From Lepidodermella squamata (lineage: Eukaryota; Gastrotricha): a stretch of DNA of 64,000 nt. Position 1 is the stretch's first letter, and every line of letters starts with the position of its first letter. Shown here in pieces: positions 10,070-22,308 of the stretch. Below the pieces are notes generated by a model. That model saw nothing but the letters and a program-made list of their open reading frames with translations. It had not been told where the DNA came from and made no database searches. The stretch is taken from contig JBLDXI010000032.1 in NCBI GenBank assembly GCA_047495785.1, positions 1,178,001 through 1,242,000 of the forward strand. Reading direction: 5' to 3'. A program made the position numbers and the translations under genes.

Positions 10070-12228
10070 ATGATCCGTTCGTACTTACTCCTCCTGTTGG
10101 TTGGAGCTTCTTTCGTTTTCGCCGAAGAAGCCGCCGAAGATGAAGGTGTCCTCGTTTTGACCAAGGGTAGCTTCGATGATACCCTCGCTAAGCACCCCCT
10201 CACTTTGGTCGAATTCTACGCTCCGTGGTGCGGTCACTGCAAGGTATGATACTTGACTAAATCAGTGATAAGCATTTATTGTTTTTTGTCTTAGGCTCTC
10301 GCCCCCGAGTACGCCAAGGCTGCCCAGACCCTTAAGGAGGAGGGATCTGAGATCAAGTTGGGCAAGGTTGACGCTACCATTGAGTCTGAACTCGCTGAGA
10401 AGTTCGGCGTCCGTGGCTACCCCACCATCCGCTTCCACAAGAACGGTGACTGGAGCGAATACACTGGCGGTCGCCGCGCTGAGGAGATCGTCGCCTGGTT
10501 GAAGAAGAAGACTGGTCCCCCGTGCAAGCCTTTGAACTCCGCTGATGAGGCCAAGGCTTTCGCTGACACCAACGACGTCGTTGTCGTCGGTCTCTTCAAG
10601 GAAGGTTCCAAGGACATTGCTGCCTACGAAGGCGCCGCCTCCAAGTTCGACGATGTTCCATTCGCTCTCACTTCCAACGCTGATGTCTACAAGCACCTTG
10701 GCAAGGAGGGTGACGGCATTGTTCTCCTGAAGAAGTTCGACGAAGGCAAGGTTGTCTACGATGGTGAATACAACGCTGACGAGATCCTCAAGTTCGTCAA
10801 GAAGAACCGTCTCCCGACCGTCGTTGAGTTCAGCCAAGAGACCGCCCAAAAAGTCTTCAGCGGTGAAATCAAGCAACACGTTCTGCTCTTCATCTCAAAG
10901 GCCGCCAGCGACTTCCAAGCCAAGCTTGATGAGCTGACCGCTACCGCCAAGAAGTTCAAGAACGAGGTGAGCCTAGGAATTGAAACTAGAAATTTGCTTG
11001 CCACACAACAGCTGCAGGGAATGCATTCAATCATTCATCTAGCCAGTTCCCAGTTGTGGATAGTCTCCATAGATGACATAATCAAGCAAATAGATTGATG
11101 TATTTATTTCGCCCGCTTGACATCTAATATTTTTTTCTATTACAGTTCATCTTCATCTACGTCAACGTCGATGAGGACGAGAACGAGCGCATCCTCGAGT
11201 TCTTCGGCCTGAAGAAGGAACAGACCCCGACCGTCCGTCTCATCGTTTTGGACGAAGACTTCTCCAAGTACAAGCCTGAAGATTCTACCATCTCGTCCGC
11301 TGTCATTACTCAGTTCGTTGAAGATTTCAAGGCTGGCAAGCTCTCGGTAAGTTAACGCGTTGATTTATCTGACTTGCCACAGCTTAGCTGCGCACTTCCG
11401 AATCAAGTTGAAAATGCGCCTGTTCCCGCTTGTGGATAGTAGTTGAACGATGCCTCTATACGTCCATCTCACTTTCTATTTAGAGATGACCGTACGCTTG
11501 GTGTCGTATATTAATTTTGCTTTTTTCATATTTTTAGCGCCATCGTATGTCCGCTGATGAGCCCGCTGACTGGGATGCTACCGGTGTCAAGGTTTTGACT
11601 GGCAAGTCTTTCTTCGATCGCATCAAGGGCAAGAACGCCTTCGTCGAATTCTACGCCCCGTGGTGCGGCCACTGCAAACAACTCGCCCCGGTCTGGGACC
11701 AACTCGGTGAGAAGTACAAGGACCACGCTGACATCCTCATCGCCAAGATCGACTCCACCGCCAACGAGGTCGAAGGCATCAAGATCCAGAGCTTCCCGAC
11801 CATCAAGTACTTCCCGAAGGACGCTAAGGAGGTGAGTTCACAGGGTCATTCAATGTTCACTTCTTCATAATTGTGTCTGCCTCTCAGCCGGTCGCCTTCA
11901 ATGGTGAGCGCACTTTCGATGCTTTCGTCAAGTTCTTGGAGTCTGGCGGCAAAGAAGAGGTACGTCTTATTTGTTATTGTTGTGCGGCGCGCGGTTGTGA
12001 CCGGTTAATGTCGCGTTGTTACGCCGCATTGTTGGTGCAACGCCGTAACAGCGCTCGTTGACCCGTGCGAGTCTATTTGCCCACGGCGACGCGTTGTTTA
12101 GGAATGCTCGGGTGACACGACGCAGCTAATTAATAATAATTTTCTTTCTGTATATCCAGGCTGCCCCTGCTGAGGATGAACACGACCACGACGGCCATGA
12201 CCACGACCACGACCACGGTGAGCTGTAG
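10070..12228 (+). CDS. Protein disulfide isomerase (PDI, P4HB-like)
   Basis: An ER-lumen oxidoreductase that forms and shuffles disulfides in secretory proteins; it is also the beta subunit of collagen prolyl 4-hydroxylase in animals. Six exons: 10070..10243, 10295..10966, 11146..11346, 11538..11831, 11888..11959 and 12160..12228, giving 493 residues, the standard PDI length. Signal peptide [18 protein letters not shown]. Domains a-b-b'-a' carry two APWCGHCK active sites (residues about 50 and 390). The b' region includes LPTVVEFS and [20 protein letters not shown]. The tail is His/Asp-rich ([14 protein letters not shown]) and ends in HGEL, a variant ER-retrieval signal. Exons have strong C-ending codon bias, as in highly expressed genes, unlike their neighbours. 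Confidence 0.97.
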
Positions 12229-14059
12229 AAAGCTCCACCGCTGCTGCCAAATCAACCCGGAATACTGAAGAACGAAAAAAGACTAGAAAACCAAACTCAG
12301 GAGTATTTTGTTGGGGTGACATTTATCTTAAAAAGAATGATGGATTGTTGGATTAAGAGAGATCTGTCCACTTAATGTATTCCTTATTTATTGCTGTAGA
12401 GCAAACAAAAATGAGCATGTTTTCTTCTGTTTCCACGAAACTGGTAGAGTTAACCTAAGCAAAAAATGTGATCACCAAACATTCTGTTTCTGCTAAAAAT
12501 ATCGACTGCGTGTTGTGTATTCAATTTTTTCTCGTTCGGTCTGATGAGACGAAGCACTGACATTCATCTTCGGTAATTACCAAGTAAAATCTGAGTTTTC
12601 TCTCATGAAACGTACGGTTATTTATATCAAGATATTTCGCAATGAATGAGATGCTGCTCAACCCGGCTCTTGTCATATTGCTTACTATTATCATATACCA
12701 TACCGCCTTTGAAAATTACGAAACGGTGTTTGTTGGATGCGAGTCTTCCATTCCTAAAACAGCACTAAACAACATGTTTTCCGTGGTCCTAGCTTTAAGT
12801 TGATTGAATATTATTATATTTGTGAATTCCTGTGACGCGCTGTAATATTATTTTAATATTATATGTGCACTGATGGACATCATTTATCTTATTATTCTTA
12901 TTATACAAAAAATCATTTACCAATTGGTTCAGAAAAAATAAAAGGACTGTGAGAAAAATGTGCGTTTTATGAAAAGCCCTCCTTAATAATTTTTGCGTTA
13001 CGAAATTGGCCCAGCTCAGCAAATTTGAGCTACGCAAATATTTTCGAGGTGAAAAACGTGATATTTTTGGTACTTGTCCGGCCTCAAACTCTCAAACTCA
13101 ACACTCAAAATATTCAACCTGGTTTAATTTTCGACTCGGCTGATTACTGATGCATACACGTGGGTAGAATCGGATAACTCAACATTCAAGCTACGGGTAA
13201 TGCTGATTAGTCAGGCAAAAGTAACTAGATGTTTTGAATTTGTAATGACCCTCAGCAGCTTTAGTCTCACTGGCTATATAAAATCAGAATTTATGCCTCT
13301 TCAATCTGCCATGGTTAGAATTTAGACCCGCTCAGGTCAGAAATAAACATCTCGAGGCAGTTGACCCACTTTCAAACAAGTGAAAAGCTTTGTTTAAGGT
13401 AGCTTTTATTAGCTACTTGCTAATTATAACTAGTTTTGGAGTTTGTCGGCAACAAGGCCTTCAAAGGCCACGTCAGCTATTCTCAGGTGACTTGCGTGGT
13501 CTGTTATTTAATTATCTATGCGGCGATGTTATTGTTTGCTCTTACTACTTTGATAACCGACTTCCCAGCGTAGTATTAATTATTATTATTACTAAGCAGC
13601 GTATAATTTCGACATATTATTGGCAGAAAGAAAACTCCAACAACAGCCTTGTATATGAACAATTGGCGTAAAAATAATGAGACGAAAAAATACACGTGTA
13701 ATAATGATAAAGGCCCCACACGAGCGATAGCGAAGGAAACCCACCTGCGCCAATTTACGCCACAGCAAGGTGGTAGTAGGGCAGATTTTCAAACCTGAGG
13801 AAGAGAATCTACCGTGAAAGGCTGACCTTTGGACTGCTGTTGAATAGCTGACGTGGCGAAACAGGATAACACAGAAAGTTCCATCAATGAAACAAAACAA
13901 CACGAAATTCACAGAGCCATCGTTTTTATTTACAATAACACAGTTCGTTGACCAGAGCGACGCAACTAAAATTTGACATTTTTCAGGTGGATGTATAATC
14001 ACAGAATAAATTGTCAGCAAGAAAAAGTGGGTTTTTTTAAGGTGGATTTGATCCTAGAG
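12229..14059. other. Intergenic: between convergent PDI and oligopeptidase
   Basis: About 1.8 kb between the 3' ends of two convergent genes, AT-rich. Short frames on both strands have no recognisable domain. Confidence 0.5.
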
Positions 14060-17000
14060 TTAATTGGCCAGGCTTGAATAGGGCTCGTCGCCATACGTAG
14101 CTTGGCGGGCCTTCAAAAACGCGTCCGGTTTCGGGTCGCGGCCGAGGAATTTTCGCAGCATATCCGCCGCGTCCTGGCTGCCGCCCGGGGCGAGAATAGC
14201 GTTGCGGTACTCGCGGCCGACGTCGCCGTTGAGAATGCCGCCGGGCACGAATCGCGCGTCGAACATGTCGTAGGAGAACACCTCGCTCCACAAATAGCCG
14301 TAGTACTGCGCGTCGTAGCCGCCGAGCAGGTGCCCGAACGACGCCGGCATGCACGTGCCCGGGGTCGACTCGATGCCCGAGTAGCGTTTCGCGATTTCCG
14401 CGTACAAACTCGCCACGTCCTTCGTCAGTTCGGCCTCGGTGCGCGACGCGTGCAGCGCCTGGTCGAACGAGGCGAGCACAACCTGGCGCATCAGGCTGAC
14501 CCCGGCGTTGGCGTGGCGCGCGCGGCCCAGGCACTTGACCATGTCATCGGGCAGGGTCTCGCCGGTTTTGTAGTGTTTCGACAACAGGCGCAGAGATTCA
14601 GGCTGCCAGGCCCAGTGTTCAAGCATCTGGCTAGGGGCTTCGACAAAATCACGCTCGACACGGGTGCCGGAGAAAAAGTCATATTTGACAGTGCTGCACT
14701 AAAAAGAGAAAAAAACGAATTATACATGACGAATCAAAATACCGAAGCCATAAAATAATCTGATTTTTTTAAAAATAATTTCGAGCTGAGTTTCAAGGAT
14801 TAAGGGAAGCTTTTATAAGATCAGAATCAATTTATCAATTCGAAATGATGTAGTTGAAGGAGGGGCGACATGCTGCTATGAAGCCGTCACAGTATTTTGA
14901 ATGAGTCCTAATCGAGGCTCTCAATACGGTTCGAGCTCAGGTTTTAATTCGACTTAATGGCATTGAGGAGATTTGTCACCGATATCGATTCCTGCTACGC
15001 GCGAGCGACCTCGATGTGAACGCACGACGCGAAATCTATCCACGAGATTTCGATGAAGTCTTGGTGTCTGATGTTGAAATATTTTTCAGGTCTACGATGA
15101 CCCAACAAAAACTTGACTGTTTAGCTATTTTGTCAATCGAGCGTGAGTTCACTGCTAAAATTTACGTTGCCGAAGTTTTCGATCGATTTTGCGATAGAAA
15201 AGGGGGCCGAAACTTTGTCCGGAAGTAGCCAAAAGTTAATTCCGAGTCAGTGAGGACCCTTTTAATGCTGTCTTTGTGTTCCTAGGCAAAACCACACTAA
15301 AATTCCACCTAGGCAACCTGCCTTTTGAAAACGGGTTTTTAGTCGTGAAAGAAGCCCAATGATCCTTGGCCTTGATTTTTTAGTGAAAGAAAAATGCCTC
15401 ATCGACTTGGATGAGGGCGTGCTAATCTTCAAAAGGAACTCTGAAATAGGGTGGAGCATTAAATTGCTCAGAGTTGAAGAAAAGAAAATCCTACCCGAGG
15501 ATAATTGGCGAAACGTCCCTGCATAATTGCCAGCCCTGCCCTGTTTGCATTATCATAACGAACTGTGGTTCCAAGATTTCGAGGACGATGATTTGGATGA
15601 TGAAAACACAGAAAATAGATTTCTCCCCGGAATTAGAAAACCCCTGACCGAGGCAGGAACGCACCAAAAGATGAAGGAATACCGTATTTTATCGAATAGT
15701 ATCCTGGGATATTATTTTTTTCCGAACTCGAAAAGTAGTGAAAAAAAATCGGGCTATTATTCGAGGGGGCTTTTATTCAAGGCAGGCTATTACCTTAATC
15801 GTCAAATCATCACTTCAACAGACATTTTTATTCATTTTCAGCTTGAATATATTCCTCTTTGTCGCTGTAATTAAGCTTAAATGCACTGTAGTTATCTTCC
15901 TAGTTGTCGCACTTTCTCTTTTCTACGTCTCAATGGAGCTCCCCCATTCTTACTACGTGAGCTGATCATACTAGACCTATTGTTTTTACTATATGGAATG
16001 TGGCTATTATTCGAGGTGGGCTATTATTAACCTTCGGACCTGATATTTGGATGAATTTTTGTGGCTATTATTCGAGGGGGCTATTGTTTGAGGTTGGATA
16101 CTATTCGATAAAATACGGTACCTTACAGGCGGAGAATTTGCAGCCGGCCGAGCAACAGGGAAGATTGGCAGAATTGGTCAGACAATACGAATTTTAAACT
16201 TCAACGGGCCAACTAATCAACACAGAGACTGCTCGGTAAGTGGCGCCCCTGAACCCTTCGCACCCCCCACGGATTCGACATCTCCGCCACTGATTTGAAC
16301 TGTTGATCAAATTCTGGAATGTCACCGTAAGAATAAAACTGTCAACTTTCTCAGAATTTTCGCAACGGTTTCTAAATCAAGTTTCAGGTAAGCTACTAGT
16401 AGAAAGGAGCGCCCAAATTCTTCATAAAGGCTCGATTAAATCAAGAGATTATCAATCGCACAGGCCTTTTAGCAAAACACAACCGCGAATATGAAATGCC
16501 TTTTCTCTTCACGCATTTCCCAACTACTTTGCAGTCCGACTGATTGTGTTTACAACAGCTCAACACGACGCATGGTTCTTTGGCAGAGGAGACAATATCG
16601 TCATGATTGCACACAACAACGCGATCAGCCATTATTCCTACGCATATTCTACTCAACTCGGTCATCGAAAGCTGACCTCAAACCGCCTCTAAAATCGCCA
16701 TGTCGCGTCCGCCGAAACTTCCCCGCGAATATCAGGCGTTTTTGTCGACCCTGCTGGCTAGCAGCCAACGCCAGCCCGAAAATGGCGGCGGTGTTGCTAT
16801 CCTGATGAAAAAGTCATTTCACAAAGAAAGGCGATTATCCATCACAAATCTGCCGCAGCGACTGTTCTATTGCCGATCTGGAACTTTTCACCGACAAGCT
16901 CACCGAAAAGGCCAATGGAGATCGAATCATTATTGGGGGCGATTTCAACTACGACCTGCGCCAAAGCCCGGTAAAGCTTGCTCTCGAAGCTGTGTTTGAG

Positions 17001-20000
17001 GGTGCGAAGCTCAAGCTTGGTCTGCCTGACTCTCCAGTCACTCGCTATGGGAAAACCAAGCTCAGCTCACGAGAGGCATCGCGCCTACTGAGCGTGTGGG
17101 GCAATTTCGCTGACATTTTTGGGCGGAGAGGTTAACACGGATGCCACGGAACTTCTCATTCAATCTCTTCAATATCTTCAGAGGCTTACAGAAGTGAATT
17201 CGCAACCAAGCTGTACGTACTCGTTGAAAACGCTGCCATTCGCCATTCAATTGGCCGGGCGACACTATAGCGAGACACTAGATATGAGCACCCGCGCATA
17301 GCCGAACTTTGTCAATATTTCGAGCGCAACTGGGTTGGCATTTGGCGCCATAGTCAGCAAATCGATTCGCGTGTGAAACATGGTGAAGCGCGTCGAGACG
17401 TAGTTGCCGAGAATCGACAACTACCACGAGGCGTGGCATTTGCAATTCACATCAAGTAATGCGAAGAATCACCCTCACCTCTGGCGGCTCATCGAAAGCT
17501 TCATCAAGGAGCGAAACCTGATGGATGAGCGGATAGCTGATTTTCGGCTGTGTCGGGACGTTTCTCGGTGTTCGGAGAAAAAATATATGTATTAATTTTA
17601 TTTGATATAACTACTTTGAATCAAATACAGAGAATTTTATGGCGTTTAAGGTTTGAAAAACGACACAGGCACGCCATCCAGGTGAGTAAATGTCCCTTTT
17701 TCAGGCCTGCGCCAGGTGTAGACGAGACTAGGCAATCTCGGTGTCAAAAGATGCGCTCTATCATGGGCAACACGTCAATTTTTTCACGAAAGAGAATGGA
17801 TCAACTGGAACCTCATTAATTTCGAAAAATCGAAATAGCCCAGAAACAGGTCAAAAAATTTTCAATTCAAGTTTTGCCCGTGTGAGATCTACATTACGGC
17901 TATCAAAGAAAATGATTTGGGAGGGGTAACCGAACTCGATGCGCTGAATCCGAATAGGCCGAATAGGTAACAACAAATTTGTCAACAAATTTGGTGGGGT
18001 CGATTTCAGAAATGATCACCCAATTAGTAAAATATCGAAATTTAACTTCTTCAACTTACGATATTGTGAACAGCATGGCCGAATTCGTGCAAGAACGTCT
18101 CAACCTCGTCGTGGTTCAACAGCGCCGGCTTGTTGTTAACCGGATCCGGCTTGGTAAAATTAGCCAGAACGCAAGTTACACCCGGCTGGCGCGAACCAGT
18201 ATCCAACTTATCACAGCTGTGCTGCAACGGGATGCAACACGCATGCGTGTATTTGCCCTGGCGCGGGTACAAATCCAGGTAGATGTACGACAGTAGCCGG
18301 CCATCAGCCGCGTCATACGCCGCAAACGTCTTGACATCATCGTGCCAGCTCGGCAATTCATTACCATCCAACGGCTTGAACTTCAACCCGAACAGGCGCT
18401 CGTAAAGCGACAACGTGCCGCTGATTACAACATCGACCGGGAAGTACTCACGAATTTTCTCGTGGTCAATCTGGAACAGCCGTTCCTCGGCTAGATTCGC
18501 TAAATACCGCCAATCCGCGACGCCCAGCTTGTTATCAAACGGAATTCTCAGCGATTCATGCAGTTCCTTCTTGTATTTCAGGAACAACACGTGGTCGAGA
18601 TGCTGGATGGGCTTCAACTTTTCGGCGAGATCGTTCAAAAACGTCGAAACAGCCTCCGGATTTTTAGCCATGCGAAGCTCCAACGCGTAGTGCGAGTGAG
18701 TTGGGTAGCCTAGAATATGGGCTAGTTCCAGTCGAATTTTGATCGCTTCATGCAAAATCGGCACATTTTCTTCCTTAGCCCGCGAGTTGAAGGCGGTTTC
18801 AAGTCGCAGCCTCGTGTCAGGGTGCTTGGCCTTTTTCATGATCGGGAAGTAGTGCGGGTAGCTGAGTTCGATGTTGTACTTGCCCTCGGCGTTTTTCTCC
18901 AGCGAGGCGAGGAACTCCTCCGGTACGCCGTCGAGTTCTTCGTGCGTGAAATGCAGCGTTTTAATGCTGTTCGAGATGTTCTGCTCGAAATTGATGCTCA
19001 ACTCGCTGAGTCGTTGTTTCAGCTCTTTCACGCGCTGCAATTTGTCGTCCGGCAAGTGAAGACCTAAGGCGATAAATTTAAAATTGCTTAGATACATCGC
19101 GATCAAGGCGGAAAAATAAACATAAAATTATTCCTGAAAATCAAGAAAAAATGAGAGAAACCAGAAATGTGATTGGTACCTAAATTTTTAGCCGCAGTTT
19201 CTAAAAAAAAACTGGAATTTCGCTCAGTCTTAAATGTCCGATTCCCATGATCTCAGAAGAAACAAAAATGCTTTAAAATTTGATGGGGCAAAACCCCATA
19301 AAGCTACAATCAATTTCTAATTCGACTAGATTGTTAGTAATTTCAAGTCAAAGTGGTGTCTCAGTTTAACGAATTTTGAATTAAGATGTTCCACCAAAAT
19401 TTGCCCTCTTAAGTCGTTCGGAATTTTAGTGATCATTAAACCTTCTTTCAGATTGAGAATCTCGTGCCGCCGATATGATGCGCTACTACAAGCACTCGGG
19501 CGAATTGCTGACGCAAATGGACGGCATGCTTGCTTTCAAGCAATGAGTTTCCCCTATTATCGTATTTCAATTATACATTTGATTCTTATTAGACGATGCG
19601 AATTTGCTCAAATCGCTGTCAACTAGAACGAAGCGCGCTGTAGCAGTGAAAGTTCCGGCTCCTTCGTTGGACAGCGATGCGGATCCTATTTGCCGCGATC
19701 GCAGGCATGTTGCCGACGCGAAAGATTTTGTCAATCGGCAGCGGATTATTCACCACCAGTTTGATCCCATCTCGGCTGGCAAAATGGTGGAAGAGTCTCG
19801 GCACGAATTCGTCCTGTACGATGCTCCAACCTCGACCTCGCCTTTTCGATTGGTGTTGATGACAGAATGGCAGCAAGCGCTCATCCGTACTGATGCAATT
19901 CATGACATTCTGTTTGTAGACTCCACTTACAGCAATGTCACCCACCTGGGTTACGGATTCCACACCGTCATGGCGATCTCCTCTCGCCACGACAAAGCTG

Positions 20001-22308
20001 TTCCAATCGCCTTTTTCGCCATTCAAAAGGACGACGCTGAAAATGCTTCGAAGCCTTCAAGATCACGTGTGACCGCGTCTCCGAAACCGGTTCCTTCCGC
20101 GGTAAATGAATTTAATATCTCGCTATTTTTTTATACTTTTTTCCGATTTATAGCTGTTTCATGATTGACAAGGATCGCAAATCAATCGATGCGATTGCAA
20201 CGGTCTATGAAAACCTCTACCAGCCGAGCAATAATGATTTGCTGGTTCCATGTACCCCAAGCGTTTCATCGGTACCTGAGTTCAGAGGAATCAGGGTACC
20301 ATGGTTCGTCTGATGTGTCAACGGCTGTGCGAACCCGCGTGATGGATCTGTGAGGCAGTTGAAGGCGGCTAAAACTGTGAGTTTTCTCGTTTTCCGTACG
20401 TTTAAAACTATATATTTGTATGAATTTTTAGGAAACCGATTTCCAGGCAATCTGGAACAAGAAGAAAGCGCAGTTCATGAAGCCGCTGCATGATTATCTC
20501 TGGACGTACTGGGTAAAACCCGAGATCGCAGTAATGCGGGCTGATTACGACCAGAAAAATTACAGTTTCCGTCAAAGAACAAACAACATTGCTGAAAACA
20601 TTTTTTGGTAATTCCCCCAATTAGGTCAACCCAAGTTGTCGGCTAGCAAACGTGTCTACGGGGAGGGGGAAGACTTATTTGAGAGTTCGCCTTATTTGCC
20701 CGAGCTATTGAGACCTATGGGAGAGTCGTTGTTACTCCAAATAAAACAAACGCCCAGAAAGATTTTCTCAGGTGTTGATTCCGAAGAAAGCGGAAAAGTT
20801 GCTAATTTTGTTAAGAAGCTTTTCAACCAAGAAAGCTTCTTCAAATACAGACAATTACTCTTTCGAGCACTTGCCAACTACTGTCTAACTAGTCCCGTCG
20901 AGTCTGCTGTCGAATCGATCGGAAGCGTTCTCCGAATGAGAACGGATCTGCACCCCAGCAGGGAATTGGCAAAAATTGACTTCTGGTGCCTCTAAATTAT
21001 TTCTGGAAATTTCTGACAAATTTCCAAGAAAATGTCCAGGTTTTCGGAAATTTTCAGGGAACGCCGTTCCCCATTTTTGCATGTTTTGCAGCCGTGGTTC
21101 ACACTATGTGTCTTATTTTTGCAGAGAGATCATTCCAGGAAAAGCTCACTGTATTCAGCCTTTTGAAACCAAACGAGAAATTTGCTTTGCTCAGCTTGTT
21201 GCTGGAAGAAATTTCAATCGAAAATATTGACTCCATTTTCCGTCATATTGGATAAAGGCGAGCGGATTTGAAGTCATACGAATTTTTCATTATTAGGCGA
21301 AGTTCTGGGATGAAGGGAGGGACCTACTTGGCCAAAGGAATCCGATGTTCACCCCGGGCAGAGGAGTTTGTGCGCTATCTTGGCTATACTCATCGCCAGC
21401 CAGTCGGATTATTAATTCCCAGTTAGTGCGGGGGCTTCTTAGATAAATGTTTAGGTTGCAAATTATTTTTTGTCTTGGGAATCGTTCGAAATAGACAAGA
21501 GTATCTTATCACTGACTGGTTGTGCAGATTTCGCAAAGTCCAGGTGATCAAGAAATATTTGAATTTCGCTTTTTTGAGCACTGTTGTCGGGTGATTTTTT
21601 CTAATATTTATGTTAGACGACGTTTATACAAATGAAAAATAAATTGAATTTTTTCAGGTAATAAAAATAGGTTTTCTGGCGGACAAATGTCTTTCTGCTA
21701 GAAAAAAGCATTTCTGATGAAAAAAATATGGTCCGAAGAATTTCAAAATAGAAAAGAGAATTCTATTGAAATTTTCACTAACCAGATCGCTTTCCATTAA
21801 TAACCATTCGTTTAACAAATCGTTGCGTTTCCGCGTCGAAACCAGCCATCAAATCAGAAGCTTCAAGCGCAGCAATCACATTGAACACGTCTTTACGCAA
21901 GCTGTACAAAATAATGCCTATTTAATTTTTAAGCTGTAAATTTCACAGCGTTGCAAAACCTTTGTTCAACATCAAAGTTGGACAGCTCTTTATCAGCAGC
22001 AACCGACGCGTCTCGAAGGTCCGCATTGTCAGATACATAACGCGGCAAATCAACACTGCTACGCCGGGGGCCGTACTCAGCGTCCAAAACAGCCAACATC
22101 TAAAAAAAATCCGCCTTAATTTCTGATTTTCAATTACAAAATTTTCCAAGACCTTGATGACTTTTACAAGTTCTTCCTTGTTATCAGTCGGTACAGCGGC
22201 AACAGCGTCGTACTTCTGCTTGACATCAGTCATGAGGCGCTGCGTTTCCGCCTTGATTTCATCGATGGTGAGGCGAGGCTGGAACAGGACATCGGCTGGC
22301 ATCGGCAT
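14060..22308 (-). CDS. Thimet oligopeptidase / neurolysin (M3 zinc metallopeptidase)
   Basis: An M3-family endopeptidase that cleaves short peptides in the cytosol, or in mitochondria for neurolysin. Five exons: 22308..22153, 22099..21960, 21901..21783, 19063..18060 and 14698..14060, giving 685 residues (human THOP1 is about 689). Exon 1 starts MPMPADVLFQPRLTIDEI. Exons 2-3 hold VAADKELSNFDVEQ and the LRKDVFNVIAALEASD helix. Exon 4 ends with the zinc motif HEFGH (HDEVETFLHEFGHAVH). Exon 5 holds SGTRVERDFVEAPSQMLEHW, FGHLLGGYDAQYYGYLWSEV and a GG-type end. The exon 1 donor is either GTCTTG after AAG at 22153 (52-base intron, preferred on length) or GTAATT 15 bases later. Introns 3 and 4 are 2.7 and 3.4 kb and full of transposon debris. 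An in-frame ATG at 22539 would add a 77-residue Arg/Ser-rich leader. Confidence 0.94.
15016..15230 (+). mobile_element. hAT transposase C-terminal fragment (in oligopeptidase intron 4)
   Basis: A short plus-strand frame ends in STMTQQKLDCLAILSIEREF followed by a VAEVFDRFCDRK helix. This matches the dimerisation end of ZMYM/TTF-zinc-finger hAT transposases (S-M-x-Q-x-(R/K)-L-x-x-L-A-(L/I)-L-S-I). Nothing upstream carries the DDE catalytic core, so this is a remnant. It lies antisense to its host gene. Confidence 0.6.
15250..15470 (+). mobile_element. Retrotransposon aspartic-protease fragment
   Basis: In the frame from about 15356 the text reads PMILGLDFLVKEKCLIDLDE then GVLIF. This is the typical C-terminal half of a retroviral-like aspartic protease from an LTR retrotransposon (ILGxDFLxxxxxxID). 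The preceding bases read GKTTLKFHLGN in another frame, so a frameshift is present. No LTRs are recognised nearby. Confidence 0.5.
15750..16115. repeat. Degenerate GGCTATTATTCGAGG repeats
   Basis: The motif GGCTATTATTCGAGG (with a run of G, then CTATT or CTTTTATT) occurs at about 15752, 16008 and 16062. Half-copies such as GGCTATTA and GGGCTATTG lie between. It looks like the internal or terminal repeat of a decayed transposon. A related CTATTATTCGAGGG appears at 30327 near the second CYP gene. Confidence 0.5.
16700..17095 (+). mobile_element. LINE (non-LTR) endonuclease fragment
   Basis: Frames on the plus strand give NGGGVAILMKKSF and, after frameshifts, DLELFTDKLTEKANGDRIII then GGDFNYDLR and SPVTRYGK. 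These are landmarks of the APE-type endonuclease of non-LTR retrotransposons (GGVAIL and GGDFN). The frame is broken at least once and no reverse transcriptase is visible, so it is a dead fragment. Confidence 0.6.
17290..17570 (+). mobile_element. MULE-type transposase C-terminal fragment
   Basis: The text CQYFERNWVGIWRH, then after a frameshift IDNYHEAWHLQFTSSNAKNH and PHLWRLIESFIKE. This resembles the end of MULE-like transposases (YFExxYIG ... NNxxEGWHxxF ... HPxxWKFI). It is a pseudogene fragment inside intron 4 of the oligopeptidase. Confidence 0.55.
19604..20620 (+). mobile_element. MULE-like transposase remnant with small introns (in oligopeptidase intron 3)
   Basis: A plus-strand coding stretch contains LVLMTEWQQALIRTDAIHDI and FVDSTYSNVTHLGYGFHTVM then PIAFFA, the first catalytic region of MULE/ZSWIM-type DDE transposases. 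After a 50-odd-base intron it continues CFMIDKDRKSIDAIATVYEN (the second catalytic segment). After another intron near 20380-20431 it reads ETDFQAIWNKKKAQF and RTNNIAENIF. Stops between about 20280 and 20340 interrupt it. It is antisense to the host gene. Confidence 0.6.
20636..20995 (+). mobile_element. hAT transposase C-terminal (dimerisation) fragment
   Basis: A frame of about 119 codons ends FRALANYCLTSPVESAVESI then GSVLRMRTDLHPSREL. The P-(V)-E-S-x-x-E-S-x-G-x-(L/I)-x-x-x-R pattern fits the hAT C-terminal dimerisation domain. The catalytic part is absent. It abuts the MULE-like remnant, so intron 3 holds more than one decayed element. Confidence 0.5.
21000..21782. other. Rest of oligopeptidase intron 3
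   Basis: Intronic sequence between the hAT fragment and exon 3. No conserved frame beyond short AT-rich runs. Confidence 0.4.

Noticed and set aside
10262-10879. 205-codon minus-strand frame across PDI exon 2
   Set aside because: Antisense shadow of a highly biased coding exon; low-complexity Leu/Val/Ser product.
14102-14758. Long plus-strand frame (218 codons) antisense to the oligopeptidase last exon
   Set aside because: It mirrors a GC-rich exon with strong homology on the minus strand. Its own translation is Arg/Ala/Val-rich shadow text with no domain.
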